DNA from: Tetranychus cinnabarinus
Lineage: Eukaryota > Arthropoda > Arachnida > Trombidiformes > Tetranychidae
Length of the DNA stretch: 64,000 nt
Assembly (NCBI GenBank): GCA_022266195.1
Contig: WHVY01000008.1
Span: 1,364,001-1,428,000, forward strand
Direction: 5' to 3'
Shown: piece after piece, positions 1 to 8,722 of the stretch
How positions within the stretch are numbered: position 1 is the stretch's first letter
How the letters are laid out: every line of letters begins with the position of its first letter
Notes under the pieces: model-generated
The model's input: only the letters and a program-made list of their open reading frames with translations
Told to the model about the DNA's origin: nothing
The model's database searches: none
Program-made: the position numbers and the translations under genes

Positions 1-940
1 CTTCGAGAATTTTAACAAAAACTTATGTTTGCGATACTCTATGTTAGACTAATAATTCCTATTGTCTTACTGAAATTTGTATCACTTCTGTTGATTGTTG
101 GTATCATGTTAATATATCTTTAGACAGTTTGCTCTATTTGCTTATATATCAAGCCAAGAAAATACCATGTTCGTCAGTCGACAGTTGACTCTCAAATTTC
201 CATAAATTTACTTGTTGACCATTCAGTTTGTTTATTTTAATTTAAATAGCAGCTCGTCATACATCATTAGAAAGCTTATTTAAAGCTCTTCAAAACAATA
301 GATTGCGTGAAATTGTCGTGAAATTTTCACGATTTTGTGAAAATAGTGAAAATTCCACAACTCAGCATCACTAAATGTTACTTCATGTTGCTCGGTATTT
401 CCATTATCATTGCACTTAGAGGTAAGTTAGAGCTACATTTTGGTACTACTTGGTGTTAATTGACTCTGACTTTTTATTGTTTTAACCGATTTCAGGAACA
501 ATTCTAGATCAAATCAAGCAAAAAAATCTCGAAAATTTTTTTGATAAAAATTGCCACAAACGTGATTTGAACCAAAAGAACAATAAATCTTTGCAAGTGC
601 CTTAACCCTTGCGCCACCGGGTCGTCTGGTCGATTGTGCTCTATCTTTAATTTGAATTTAACATCGTTAAAAATAGTTAATTGTTATTTATTTTGATATT
701 GATATTTAAATAGATAAGAACACGAGGAATCTAAACATATACATGTATATGTAACATTCAAACATTAAGTGTTTAAATTGAGAAAGAGAAATGGTCGAAA
801 TTATTCTCCTCTTTCTTTATTCTGTCTATTTCCCTGTCTTTTTTCTGATTATTAACAATGGTCAGAAGGGCAAAACTAACTCTTCATTTTAAATAAAGGA
901 TTATTGAGTGGAGTTGCAATTTAGTCTCCAAAGTGGTAAC
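1..940. other. AT-rich intergenic, no gene seen
   Basis: No open frame with protein-like composition and no recognisable RNA gene is visible. The stretch is AT-rich with scattered short direct and inverted words. Confidence 0.5.
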
Positions 941-993
941 ATGAAATGACTGGAACTAGTGCTTCGCCATGGAAACGCTCTAACCATTGGAAA

Positions 994-1350
994 TAGTATT
1001 TATTTAATTATTAGTTTAACTAAATTCAGTTAATTCAATAGGAATAATGTCCGCTATATGATTATTATTAATAAATATTATTAAATGGCTTTAAAATGTT
1101 ACAAGTCGACAGAATGAATCCTGGGCGAGTTTACCTACGGATCATCCATTCAATATTAATTAATATTGAAATTATTTTACCAATTTTGGTAATGAAAATG
1201 AATGTAAATGACACTTCGTCAATGGGACCTAGTGCTTGGACGTAGTATTTATTCAATTATTAGTTTAACTAAATTTAGTTAATTCAATGGGATATTGTCC
1301 GCTAAATTATTATTATTAATAAATAGTATTAAAAGTCCTTAAAATGTTAC
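994..1350. repeat. Diverged direct repeat, two ~108-bp copies
   Basis: Copy 1 (994-1102) and copy 2 (1243-1350) share a long collinear segment running from TAGTATTTATT to TTAAAATGTTAC. It includes the blocks TTATTAGTTTAACTAAATT and TGTCCGCTA, with scattered substitutions. They lie about 140 bp apart in direct orientation, just 5' of the LINE remnant, so they may be tandem promoter or 5'-UTR units of that element. That link is inference. Confidence 0.7.
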
Positions 1351-1453
1351 ATATAAATTGTTATAATTTAGTCTAAAATTATTTTGATAGAAGTGATTGA
1401 AAAAATTGACCTTTCAACTCATCATAACCCACGTGTTATCAAGCTCTTCCAAC

Positions 1454-2548
1454 ATGGAAGACATGATGAAGTTGGTGAAGGCTAGAACAACTACTCAGTT
1501 GGATCGTATGTTGGAGGCTAAAAACCGATTACCAGTTGCTTTTTTACTCAATTTGGCTTGAAATTGGTAAAGAGGGAAGTTATGTCCTTGACTCTAAATC
1601 CATGCTGGTCAAAGTTGCGTCATCCGTCTGTAGCTATGCGAAGGCCGAGTTAAAGAAGCAACCAGATGTTAATCAAATGGTTGACGATTTAACTAAAGCA
1701 TTGGAACAAAAGATTGAAAAGATAAGCGTGATTACCAATAAAAAAGTTACGCTGCAATGGTAAAACATACAACAACTGCTGCTAGACCATTGAAAGCCAA
1801 GCAAGAAAAAAAGAAACCACCATTTTTGTAAAGGAGGAAGATAAAGACAACAAGTTCATTAATGGAGAAAATGTTCATGATAAACTCACAAGAGTACTTA
1901 AAAAACACCCAGACATAACCATCCGAACGATCATCAAACCAACAAGCACCATCGTTAAAGGTGAAAGTGAAAAAGCTGTTCAAGCTCTGAGTGATAAAAT
2001 CACAAGATATCACCCTGAGCTTATTATTGAAAAGCCAAGAAAAAGAAATCCAAGAATAATTGTCCGGAATATTGATTTAAGAAAGAAATGACAGATGATC
2101 AACTTTTGGATGAAATAATCAAGATGAACAATTGGACAGACCAGGAAATAAAACCTGAGTTCAAATTGTTGAAGACTTTCAACTCTACCAACAAAAGAGG
2201 TAGGTCATGGTTGTTCCGACAAGAGCTCGAGATGAAATAAGTAAAAACAATAGATGCATCAAATTAGGCTACTCAGTGTTCAACATTGAGGACACTTTTA
2301 ACTTACCTCAATGCATCAAATGCTTGTGAATGGATGGTCATAAAGCCTCTGAATGTAAACATCGATTGAGATGTAAAAAGTGTGGAGACCCAGATTATGA
2401 CACGACTAAATGCACAACATCAAGTTACAAATGCTTCAATTGTAAAGAAAAATCGCTTCCCCACGAACATCATTGTGTGTCCAGAATTTGTCCAACAGTT
2501 CGAAAGAAACTGAAAAAGCCATGTCTAATACTGACTACAATTACGTAG
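1454..2548 (+). pseudogene. Decayed LINE ORF1 (gag-like, CCHC zinc knuckles)
   Basis: Reading from the ATG at 1454 across several frame changes and stops gives a non-LTR retrotransposon ORF1 pattern. A charged helical N-terminal part comes first. Around 2035-2230 there is a central segment of the type PRIIVRNID ... MTDDQLLDEI, as seen before the zinc fingers of Jockey/R1/I-type ORF1 proteins. At 2305-2480 there is a cysteine cluster (CIKC, then GHKASEC, CKKCG, CFNC, HEHHC) that fits successive CCHC knuckles. At least one in-frame stop (TGA near 2328) splits the first knuckle, and frames shift near 1525, 2090 and 2240. The protein would bind RNA or single-stranded DNA in an intact element. This copy is dead. 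The clade is not determined. Confidence 0.75.
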
Positions 2549-2560
2549 ATTTTTATTAGA

Positions 2561-3164
2561 ATGAAAATTATTGAGATCAATACAGCAAAAAAACGTGTAA
2601 GCAATGTTTAAAGTAATTGAACTAATGAACAAAAAAGCAGATAAACCATTATTCCTATTGACCGAACCGAACTAATCACCTAAATCATCAATCCAATCTA
2701 CCATAAATTAACAAATAAGATGGAATGAAGACATCGTTGACAATCAAAATACAAGGAATGCTTATGAGATCAACATCATGTTAATCAGATATTGCTGCAA
2801 GGTTGCAGAAGCACACAAACAATTGAAAACAATCAACAAAACGAGTCACCGTTTTAACCCTCAATATGTCATTGAACCAAGCCCTAAGTGCATTTACAGG
2901 CAATCATTGAGGACAAGTTGGAACTTGATCAATCAACAGGCAATCAAAAAAGGAATCAAACAAGAATACAAAAGGGTCGTAAGCATCCAAGCCCTTGGAT
3001 ATAAAAGATATCAGACTTCAGGACATCTTATTACTAACACCCTTTCATCTAAATTTTCACTTATTTCTTATAATTTACTTACAGTTTTAATTTATTATTA
3101 TTTTTCCCGACTAAAATTTCCTCTCCCTAACATTACGGCTTCAAAACAAAATGTTTATATGTAA
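2561..3164 (+). pseudogene. LINE ORF2 remnant (start only, mostly deleted)
   Basis: Directly after the ORF1 remnant, the ATG at 2561 opens MKIIEINTAKKRVSN, which resembles the start of the APE endonuclease/reverse transcriptase ORF2 of non-LTR elements (I recall the consensus 'K-I-I-Q-I-N'). The frame breaks almost at once. A second open stretch (2778-3164) has a basic, charged composition but no reverse-transcriptase motif. No YADD-type catalytic box is visible, so most of ORF2 is missing. The assignment rests mainly on the position behind ORF1 and the first 15 residues. Confidence 0.45.
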
Positions 3165-3786
3165 TGAAATATGACAAAATTGTGATGTAAATTATAATGT
3201 AAAACAACAGCAGAACAAAAACTCGAAGAGTTGAGTAAATGCGACGATTCACGCAACGTTCTGCTGAGACCTTCAACGAAATCTTTCAATTACCCGCATC
3301 TACTTGAAATTACATAATTTCAATTTTGATTAAAACAAAAATGGCTAAACTTCAAACCCAAAAATTTAAGAAACCACTGCATTTACAGAACAAAGCCATC
3401 AGTGCGTTAATAAAGGAGCATGCAGTAAAAACAGTGCTTAAATAAGATATATAAAGCTTATCAAAAATCATCTTCATATGTTACTGACCAAATTTTGGCA
3501 AAATTTTTATCATTTTCATTTACATCATCATTCTCATCTTAAATCGAAAATATTTTTAACTTATTTCATATCAGTAGACAGCTTATTTGGAGATCTACAA
3601 AATGGTAAAATTAACTAGCAAATGCACACACATATCTTGGAAATTTTCATGAAAAATCAATTATCTTTGAATTCTTTATCGTATCTTTATGTTTTCAGAG
3701 AAAGACACCAAAAATTGACGGTAATCTCGTAAGCAACGTAATGAGTTACAATCACACACCATCAGAGGCAAGGTTAAACAAGAACG
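3165..3786. other. No gene seen; possible LINE tail
   Basis: AT-rich, no supported coding frame. The part up to about 3230 may be 3' UTR of the LINE remnant. Confidence 0.35.
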
Positions 3787-3900
3787 AGCTGGGCCCATAA
3801 CCTGTTGGTTTGAGGCAAAAAGTTTATTGAACATAAAGAAAGGTTTACAAGCTTACTTCTCTGGGTCTACATCACAACTGTTGTTGTGTTAAGGTTAACT
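3787..3900 (-). mobile_element. Relic of a copia-type 5' LTR/primer-binding-site junction
   Basis: Positions 3787-3802 (AGCTGGGCCCATAACC) match the interior of initiator tRNA-Met around the anticodon. They are followed without gap by TGTTGGTTT at 3803. The intact copia element of this window has the same junction at 61891-61920 (CTGGGCCCATAACC then TGTTGGTTAT). The sequence after the first nine LTR bases differs from the intact LTR but also contains TTTATT about 20 bp in, the reverse complement of a poly(A) signal. No pol sequence is recognisable to the left, so this is a fragment of a related but different copia family in the same (minus) orientation. The right end is not defined. Confidence 0.6.
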
Positions 3901-4493
3901 CTCATTTTTAAGAGAAGATTCAAATTTAGTTGTTCAACTGACATTTTCATTACAAAGACATTTGTGCGATGACCTCTGGGTTATTGGAGCAAAAACTGGT
4001 TTCGTTTAAGGATAAGTTGAGGCGGAAGAATTGAAAAGGAAAAATGAAGTAATTATGGTTGAGCTTTTTAAAGCTAAGATGGACATTTGTGAAGCACACT
4101 GCGAAGGGTTGAATCAATTATTATATTCTGAAGATGAATAGAGTTAAAGACAATTAGTAAGATGAGTCAGATTTAAATGACATATGAAAATCATTAATTG
4201 GAATGAGAATCAAGAAAATATCATGTTTGGGTCTAATTTAAATGAATCATTGCGTTTAATTATATGAAACTTATAACTTAGAGCTTGAAAAGGGTTTTCG
4301 AATGACGTACTTTGTTAATGATGAAAACATTAATTGTCTTTGAAATAAGATGATCCTTTGAAATATTCAATATTATTGAAAAAACATGAAAGTTAAATTA
4401 TTTCGATTTGTAGCTTGAAACTGGATGAAGTTACAGACATGAAAAATATATTAAATAAAGTATTTTAGATGCTCTTTCTGCTTTCTACATATA
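3901..4493. other. No supported gene
   Basis: A helical, charged open stretch starts at ATG 3970 (MTSGLLEQKLVSFKDK) and breaks at a TGA after 22 codons. A further frame to about 4139 continues in similar style. It could be a decayed gag of an unknown element. Nothing else is seen. Confidence 0.3.
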
Positions 4494-5176
4494 AGGTCAT
4501 CCAAAACAAAATGATCGGACTTTGAGACGCTATAACTTACTAACTACTTGGCGTATGCACTATCATAATGCATTTTTTTGAAGCTTTTTTTCACTCTATC
4601 TAACCATACCATTAAAGTCTGGCGTATCACGATTGACTTCGAACAAATTATGAAAAGTCGAATTTCGAAGCCCCAAAAGGTCGAAATCGTGATTTTTTTT
4701 GTATTTTCTAAATGTAGCGCTGGTTTTGTGCACTTGAAGTTTATAAAATTTTTAGGCAGTGGTAGCGCCTCTGAATCGACCGGGAAGTTTTGGGTTGCAG
4801 CTCTGTATAACGGAAAAAATATCGCTCAAAAGAATAAGAGTGTAATCTCAGAGATCGCGAGTTTCGAGCACTAAGAATCAGCTTAGTCAATAAATTTTTC
4901 GAGCGGTCGAAGCCCAGAAGCATAAAGTATTCTGCGAGCAAGACGAAAAATCCGTAATAATTGCTTTATCTGAATTTGGGACAATTTTGGATCGAGCGGT
5001 AAATGACCTCAACGGGAGTGACCGCGTGAATGCAGTCTAAAAGTCGTGCAAGAGATAGCAACGGATTGTCCATGGTGAACATATACATAATATGTGTACG
5101 AAATTTCATTCAAATCGACTCATAAATAAAGAAAATCAAAATATTACGAAGCCGATCATTTTGTTTTGGATCACCT
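4494..5176. mobile_element. Short inverted-repeat element (MITE, Tc1/mariner-like)
   Basis: The ends are a near-perfect inverted repeat. The left end begins AGGTCATCCAAAACAAAATG and the right end, read on the other strand, begins AGGTGATCCAAAACAAAATG; both continue with ATCGG. TA dinucleotides lie at or next to the ends. Just inside the left repeat is ACTTTGAGACGCTATAACTT, which closely matches the same position in the MITE at 14780-15079. The interior carries no transposase; the open frames at 4578-4874 and 4741-4941 overlap on opposite strands and show no known motif. It is therefore a non-autonomous element. The superfamily call rests on the TA context and is tentative. Confidence 0.65.
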
Positions 5177-5891
5177 AATATTAATTGTGTTTTTCAGTTG
5201 TTTAATTCTGTAAAAATAGTAGGGTCGCCAGGATGACTTTACCTATTATATTCCCAATGTAAATATTACATATTAGTACCATATATAAATATCAAGTATA
5301 AATATTGTAATACATAGACTTTTGACGCCGGGCAAGGTTTTAAGAGATTATATCAAGTTACAGTTATCAATTATATATCATTAGTTAGATCTCGCCAAGA
5401 TGAAGCAAATGGTGTATAAATCAATGTTGAAATTTATGTGGTTGATGGATAGCTGATAACCCAAGTTTGAGTCCAAAAAGTGAAAAATTTAAGGTTAAAT
5501 GAAATTAATGGTAAATATGCTTCTAAGAGTGAATCTATTGTAGTCATGAGGTCTGATTACAACCAACAATGTTGAGATGTCAATACGAAGGTGTACAGTT
5601 GGACGAAGCGTAAACTTGGTCCTTTAGTATACGAGAGTCTTAGAGATTTTCACTCAAAAGTTCAATGAACATTGTGGACAGATCTACAATGTATCTATCT
5701 GTAAATGGCTAAATGACTAGATGCCAAAACCATTCACTATACTATTTTAACAAATAAGCTGGTACCAGAAAGTTCAAAAATCAAAATAATTCAAAATTAA
5801 AAATCAAAAGAGATAAAAAAAATAGCAACAGAGACACATAAGAAAAAAAGGAAACGTATGTTTGAAATGAAATAGAGGATTACAAAACTCT
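5177..5891. other. No supported gene
   Basis: AT-rich. Contains GACGCCGGGCAAGG near 5325, more GC-rich than its surroundings, possibly part of a decayed retroelement. The region could be the interior of the LTR element whose end is annotated at 5892, but no pol or gag motif is recognisable. Confidence 0.3.
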
Positions 5892-6200
5892 GAATCCTGC
5901 CGTGGTTGCCAAAATGTCACGAGTCAATTTAAAAATAAAAGATAAATACAAGACTTAAGCAGAAAGTAAATCTTTATTCTTAAGAGGTTTTAAAGGTTAC
6001 TCAGAAGGATCACTCAACTAAGAGTTTTAAGGTTTACAAAGGTTTAAACAGTGTCCAACGCACGGACCAATCAGGGACTAACAATGAGTCCTCGTTGTGG
6101 TCGTTTTTAAAGAATGACCCTTACAATATTTTGAAAGCCGTTTTTTATACTCACAACATTCTACAACGAAAACAGTGCCGTTGTACATGAAGGTCAATTA
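5892..6200 (-). mobile_element. Relic of an LTR element end with a tRNA-Arg-like primer-binding site
   Basis: On the plus strand 5892-5911 reads like a tRNA 3' end (GAATCCTGCC ... GTTGCCA), i.e. T-arm, acceptor stem and CCA. It is followed by three bases and then TGTCACGAGTC at 5915, which looks like an LTR terminus. In the minus orientation this is LTR...TGACA, a 3-bp gap, then a PBS starting TGG. The stem sequence resembles arthropod tRNA-Arg of the TCG/CCG type, from memory. The pattern suits a Gypsy or BEL/Pao element. The LTR's other end, a second LTR and the coding region were not found, so the end coordinate is arbitrary. Confidence 0.45.
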
Positions 6201-7218
6201 CCACTCTTTTCTTGCGTTAACTTGGATATCTTTTCCAACAATCTTGTATCTCAAGTGTCAGGATGAACTTGTATTTCAGATACATAAGAATAGGAAAAAC
6301 GAGCTTCTTTTCCTATTATCAAAGCTTGATGGAAACAAAATGAAAAGATATTAATATCAAGGTTTGTACAAAAACATAGTGCTCAAGGTCTGAGGCTTAC
6401 CAATCTTTTTTTGCAGATATTTCGAGGCTCATTGGAGGTATAATGAAATTGTATCAACAAGATAAAGGCCATTTTCAGAATCTTACTAAAGTAATTCATT
6501 TTTCTTGATAATTAACAAAGCCAAAACACAGATAACTAACAGTTAACGAAACAAAGGAACACATTGATTGGAAGGATAAGAAAATCCGTTTCTTCAACTT
6601 GGTTACCTTGGTTTACATTGAAAAGGAGCGAATTTTTAATCCACATAAATTTGGGTCGATCAGCCTTTCAAGAGGTGGAGCGGTCAAAATGTATAGTACT
6701 GATATTGTGTTGCGCCCTAATTGACTTTGATCAAAATTAATTGATTATCTTACTAACATTGAATATTCTCAGAAAAACTCTTTCATGAGATAAATAATAT
6801 CGAATGAATTATCACTTCAATATTTTCATCTTTAAATTGCATTAATTTTCTCGTTACAATGCTCACAATGATCTTCAGCATTCTATCAATTTTAATTTTC
6901 TCAGCTTTCCATCATTTGATGATAAAGCTTAGTGCAACATGCATTGGGGAAATTCATTTGAATAATGAATTACGATGAATTATGTGACATCAGAATTTTC
7001 AGTGCAAACGCAAACTGATAACTCACTTTGAGTCAGGTTAAGTTAATTTGAATAGAAACTTCTAAATTAAGATTTCCCCATTAATCTGTTAATTTCCATA
7101 TTCTAACAGCTTTTCATTCAGCTTTAAATATCAGAAGCTTTCAGAGATTCAGTTTTTCTTATATTTTACCTTTAACGGCCAATTCTCTTTGACAATTTAA
7201 TGTCTTTGATTTGGTGTA
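6201..7218. other. No gene seen
   Basis: AT-rich sequence without a protein-like frame or RNA gene; ends at the target duplication of the element at 7225. Confidence 0.45.
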
Positions 7219-7224
7219 GCTATG

Positions 7225-7357
7225 AGTAGTTAGTAAAAGTCCTGAATAGTTCCGAAACTGATTTTCTCGGCCAAAACTGTTTTTCTGGGCCAGGCCATTC
7301 TAGGCCAAAGCCCGGGTCTGAACCAAAAAAATTGTCAACTCTGAGCCAAAAATTGAG
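7225..7357 (+). repeat. Left terminal inverted repeat
   Basis: 133 bp, matched by the right copy with one substitution (T/G at about base 19) and one extra T in GCCCGGGTCTG. It is GC-richer than its surroundings, with GGCC-rich words (CTGGGCCAGGCC). It ends 20 bp before the first TATA box. Confidence 0.9.
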
Positions 7358-7376
7358 ACAAAGCATGGAGTCAAGC

Positions 7377-7384
7377 TATATAAG
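7377..7384 (+). promoter_or_regulatory. TATA box of first element promoter
   Basis: TATATAAG, 38 bp upstream of the ATG at 7415 and 138 bp upstream of the TBP-like ATG. Immediately inside the left inverted repeat. Confidence 0.65.
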
Positions 7385-7414
7385 AACCTCTTTATTTTCC
7401 AACTCACACTAAAA

Positions 7415-7534
7415 ATGGATTGGTTAACATATAAGAATGTAGTTGGGTTCATAATGATCCTAATCATTATCTTTGTTTTATTAGTTCGAACTTTCTATCA
7501 TCCCACAAATAATCATGTCGTCAAACTCGCATAG
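7415..7534 (+). CDS. 39-residue membrane micro-protein overlapping the TBP-like start
   Basis: The first ATG after the TATA box, in good context (AAAAATGG), opens a 39-codon frame ending at TAG 7532-7534. Residues 1-8 are polar (MDWLTYKN). Residues 9-25 are strongly hydrophobic (VVGFIMILIIIFVLLV), and a short polar tail follows. This would be a single-pass membrane peptide or signal anchor. The last 20 bases overlap the TBP-like start codon (7515) in another frame, so a shared transcript would need leaky scanning or reinitiation. No homologue is known to me. It may be a real protein or an upstream open frame controlling the TBP-like gene. Confidence 0.45.
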   Translation: MDWLTYKNVVGFIMILIIIFVLLVRTFYHPTNNHVVKLA

Positions 7535-8006
7535 TTATACGATTGATAATATTGTGAGTCTATGGAAAATAGACGGATCAATTAAATTAGATATCGATAA
7601 TTCTAAGCGTAAAAAGAAATTCAATGCCCAAGTGATTCGTAAAAATGGGGTTTTCTTAGTTTTCGCCTCGGGAAAAGTCATAGCTACAGGCTTTAAAGAT
7701 GTAACTAAAGCCGGAGCAACATTACAAGAAATTTATCCAGACAACAAAGTTAGCTTTGTCCAAGTTGTTAACATTACTGCTCACAGCTTTGTACCATATA
7801 CATTCAACATAAGAGAACTGATAGACTCTTATGATGATACAACATATGAACCTGAGATTTATCCAGCAGTTTACATCAAACTGAATGGATTAACTCTGAT
7901 CTATTACTCAACTGGATCTATCATAATAACAGGAGCTAAAGAGCTGCTTCAGATAGATGATGCGCTTGCGCAATTCTCTCGAAGGACAGTCCAGATGGGT
8001 ATATAA
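7515..8006 (+). CDS. TBP-like protein encoded by the mobile element
   Basis: 163 residues with the two-fold layout of the TATA-binding protein core. Repeat 1 (about 11-72) has DNIVSLWKIDGSIKLD, then KKKFNAQVIRK, then FLVFASGKVIATG. Repeat 2 (about 84-155) has VNITAHSF, then YEPEIYPAVY, then LIYYSTGSIIITGAK. The SGK...TG and YEP(E)...P...Y words match TBP consensus positions at the right spacing in both halves. It is slightly shorter than the ~180-residue eukaryotic TBP core because repeat 1 is compressed, and it lacks any N-terminal extension. It is strongly diverged from cellular TBP, so it is not a recent host copy. Inferred role: recruits RNA polymerase II, or competes with host TBP, at the TATA boxes of the element. 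Its stop codon lies inside the next gene's TATA box. Confidence 0.75.
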   Translation: MSSNSHSYTIDNIVSLWKIDGSIKLDIDNSKRKKKFNAQVIRKNGVFLVFASGKVIATGFKDVTKAGATLQEIYPDNKVSFVQVVNITAHSFVPYTFNIRELIDSYDDTTYEPEIYPAVYIKLNGLTLIYYSTGSIIITGAKELLQIDDALAQFSRRTVQMGI

Positions 8007-8008
8007 AG
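8000..8008 (+). promoter_or_regulatory. TATA box overlapping the TBP-like stop codon
   Basis: TATATAAAG. The TAA at 8004-8006 is at once the stop codon of the TBP-like frame and part of the TATA box. It lies 58 bp before the ATG at 8058. Confidence 0.6.
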
Positions 8009-8057
8009 AAGAGTGCAGAGCTCTGAGAGCTCATTTCTTCTTAAACCTTCAAGCAAG

Positions 8058-8465
8058 ATGATTTGGAAACATAATAAACCTCTTGTGAATAACCAAGCAA
8101 CATTACGTATTTGTTTTTCTTATGATGAAAATGATCAAATCGTTTGTAAAAGAATCCATATTCGTCACTTCTCCGAAAACAAACCGACAAAATATGGTAT
8201 TTCGATTTGTGCCTCACAGTTTGAATTTATAATTCGCCATGTGCAAAAGTTCCTAGCTGACAACAATACTCCAGATGACGCGTTCTTCAACATCACTATT
8301 AACAAGATATCAGATAATAGGATCAAAATTAGTGGTGAAAAGACTTTGATAATTACAAGCTCTGACTTTTGGCAAGAAGTGCTTCCTCTTGTTCCTGCTT
8401 TAATTTTCTTTTTGAAAACTAAAGAGCTACCAATTCGTCAGCTGATAGATCTTTATTTATGTTAA
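8058..8465 (+). CDS. PC4/Sub1-like protein encoded by the mobile element
   Basis: 135 residues from the first ATG; the open frame extends upstream to a GTG at 8013 that is unlikely to be used. Residues 31-60 (KRIHIRHFSENKPTKYGISI then CASQFEFIIR) resemble the single-stranded-DNA-binding core of PC4/Sub1, where an 'I-D-I-R' strand is followed by 'K-P-G-(R/K)-K-G-I-S-L ... Q-W'. Residues 78-120 (FFNITINKISDNRIKISGEK, TLIITSSDFWQEVLPLVPAL) may be a second half of similar topology. PC4 works with TBP/TFIID in polymerase II initiation, which makes its place behind a TBP-like gene meaningful. The similarity is short and from memory, so an unrelated fold cannot be excluded. Confidence 0.5.
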   Translation: MIWKHNKPLVNNQATLRICFSYDENDQIVCKRIHIRHFSENKPTKYGISICASQFEFIIRHVQKFLADNNTPDDAFFNITINKISDNRIKISGEKTLIITSSDFWQEVLPLVPALIFFLKTKELPIRQLIDLYLC

Positions 8466-8633
8466 AAAGCTGTACCTAAGGAATGTCTATTGAAAAAGAA
8501 GTGGAGTGATAAAAAAGTGAAACATCCTTGTGAAGCTAATTGTATTTTACTTCACCTTGGTTTAATACGCTGCGGTGAACTAAGATGGCGCGAGATTGAT
8601 TATGCAGAACTCAATAAGTTCTCTTCGAGTTAG
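8466..8633 (+). other. In-frame open extension behind the PC4-like stop
   Basis: After the TAA at 8463-8465 the same frame stays open for 55 codons to TAG 8631-8633, without an ATG. The translated text is rich in Cys and charged residues (KHPCEANCILLHLGLIRC, ELRWREIDYAELNKF) and looks protein-like. Chance opening is possible. Alternatives are stop-codon readthrough, or a longer ancestral protein cut by a recent stop. Confidence 0.35.
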
Positions 8634-8660
8634 TCATTTGACTCCCTTGCTCTTCTACAG

Positions 8661-8670
8661 TATATATAAG
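8661..8670 (+). promoter_or_regulatory. TATA box before the third element gene
   Basis: TATATATAAG, 62 bp upstream of the ATG at 8723, in otherwise non-coding sequence. Confidence 0.65.
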
Positions 8671-8722
8671 TAGCGCTGCACTTCGATCATTTCATTAAGT
8701 CTTCAAACGTCAAACAGTCAAA

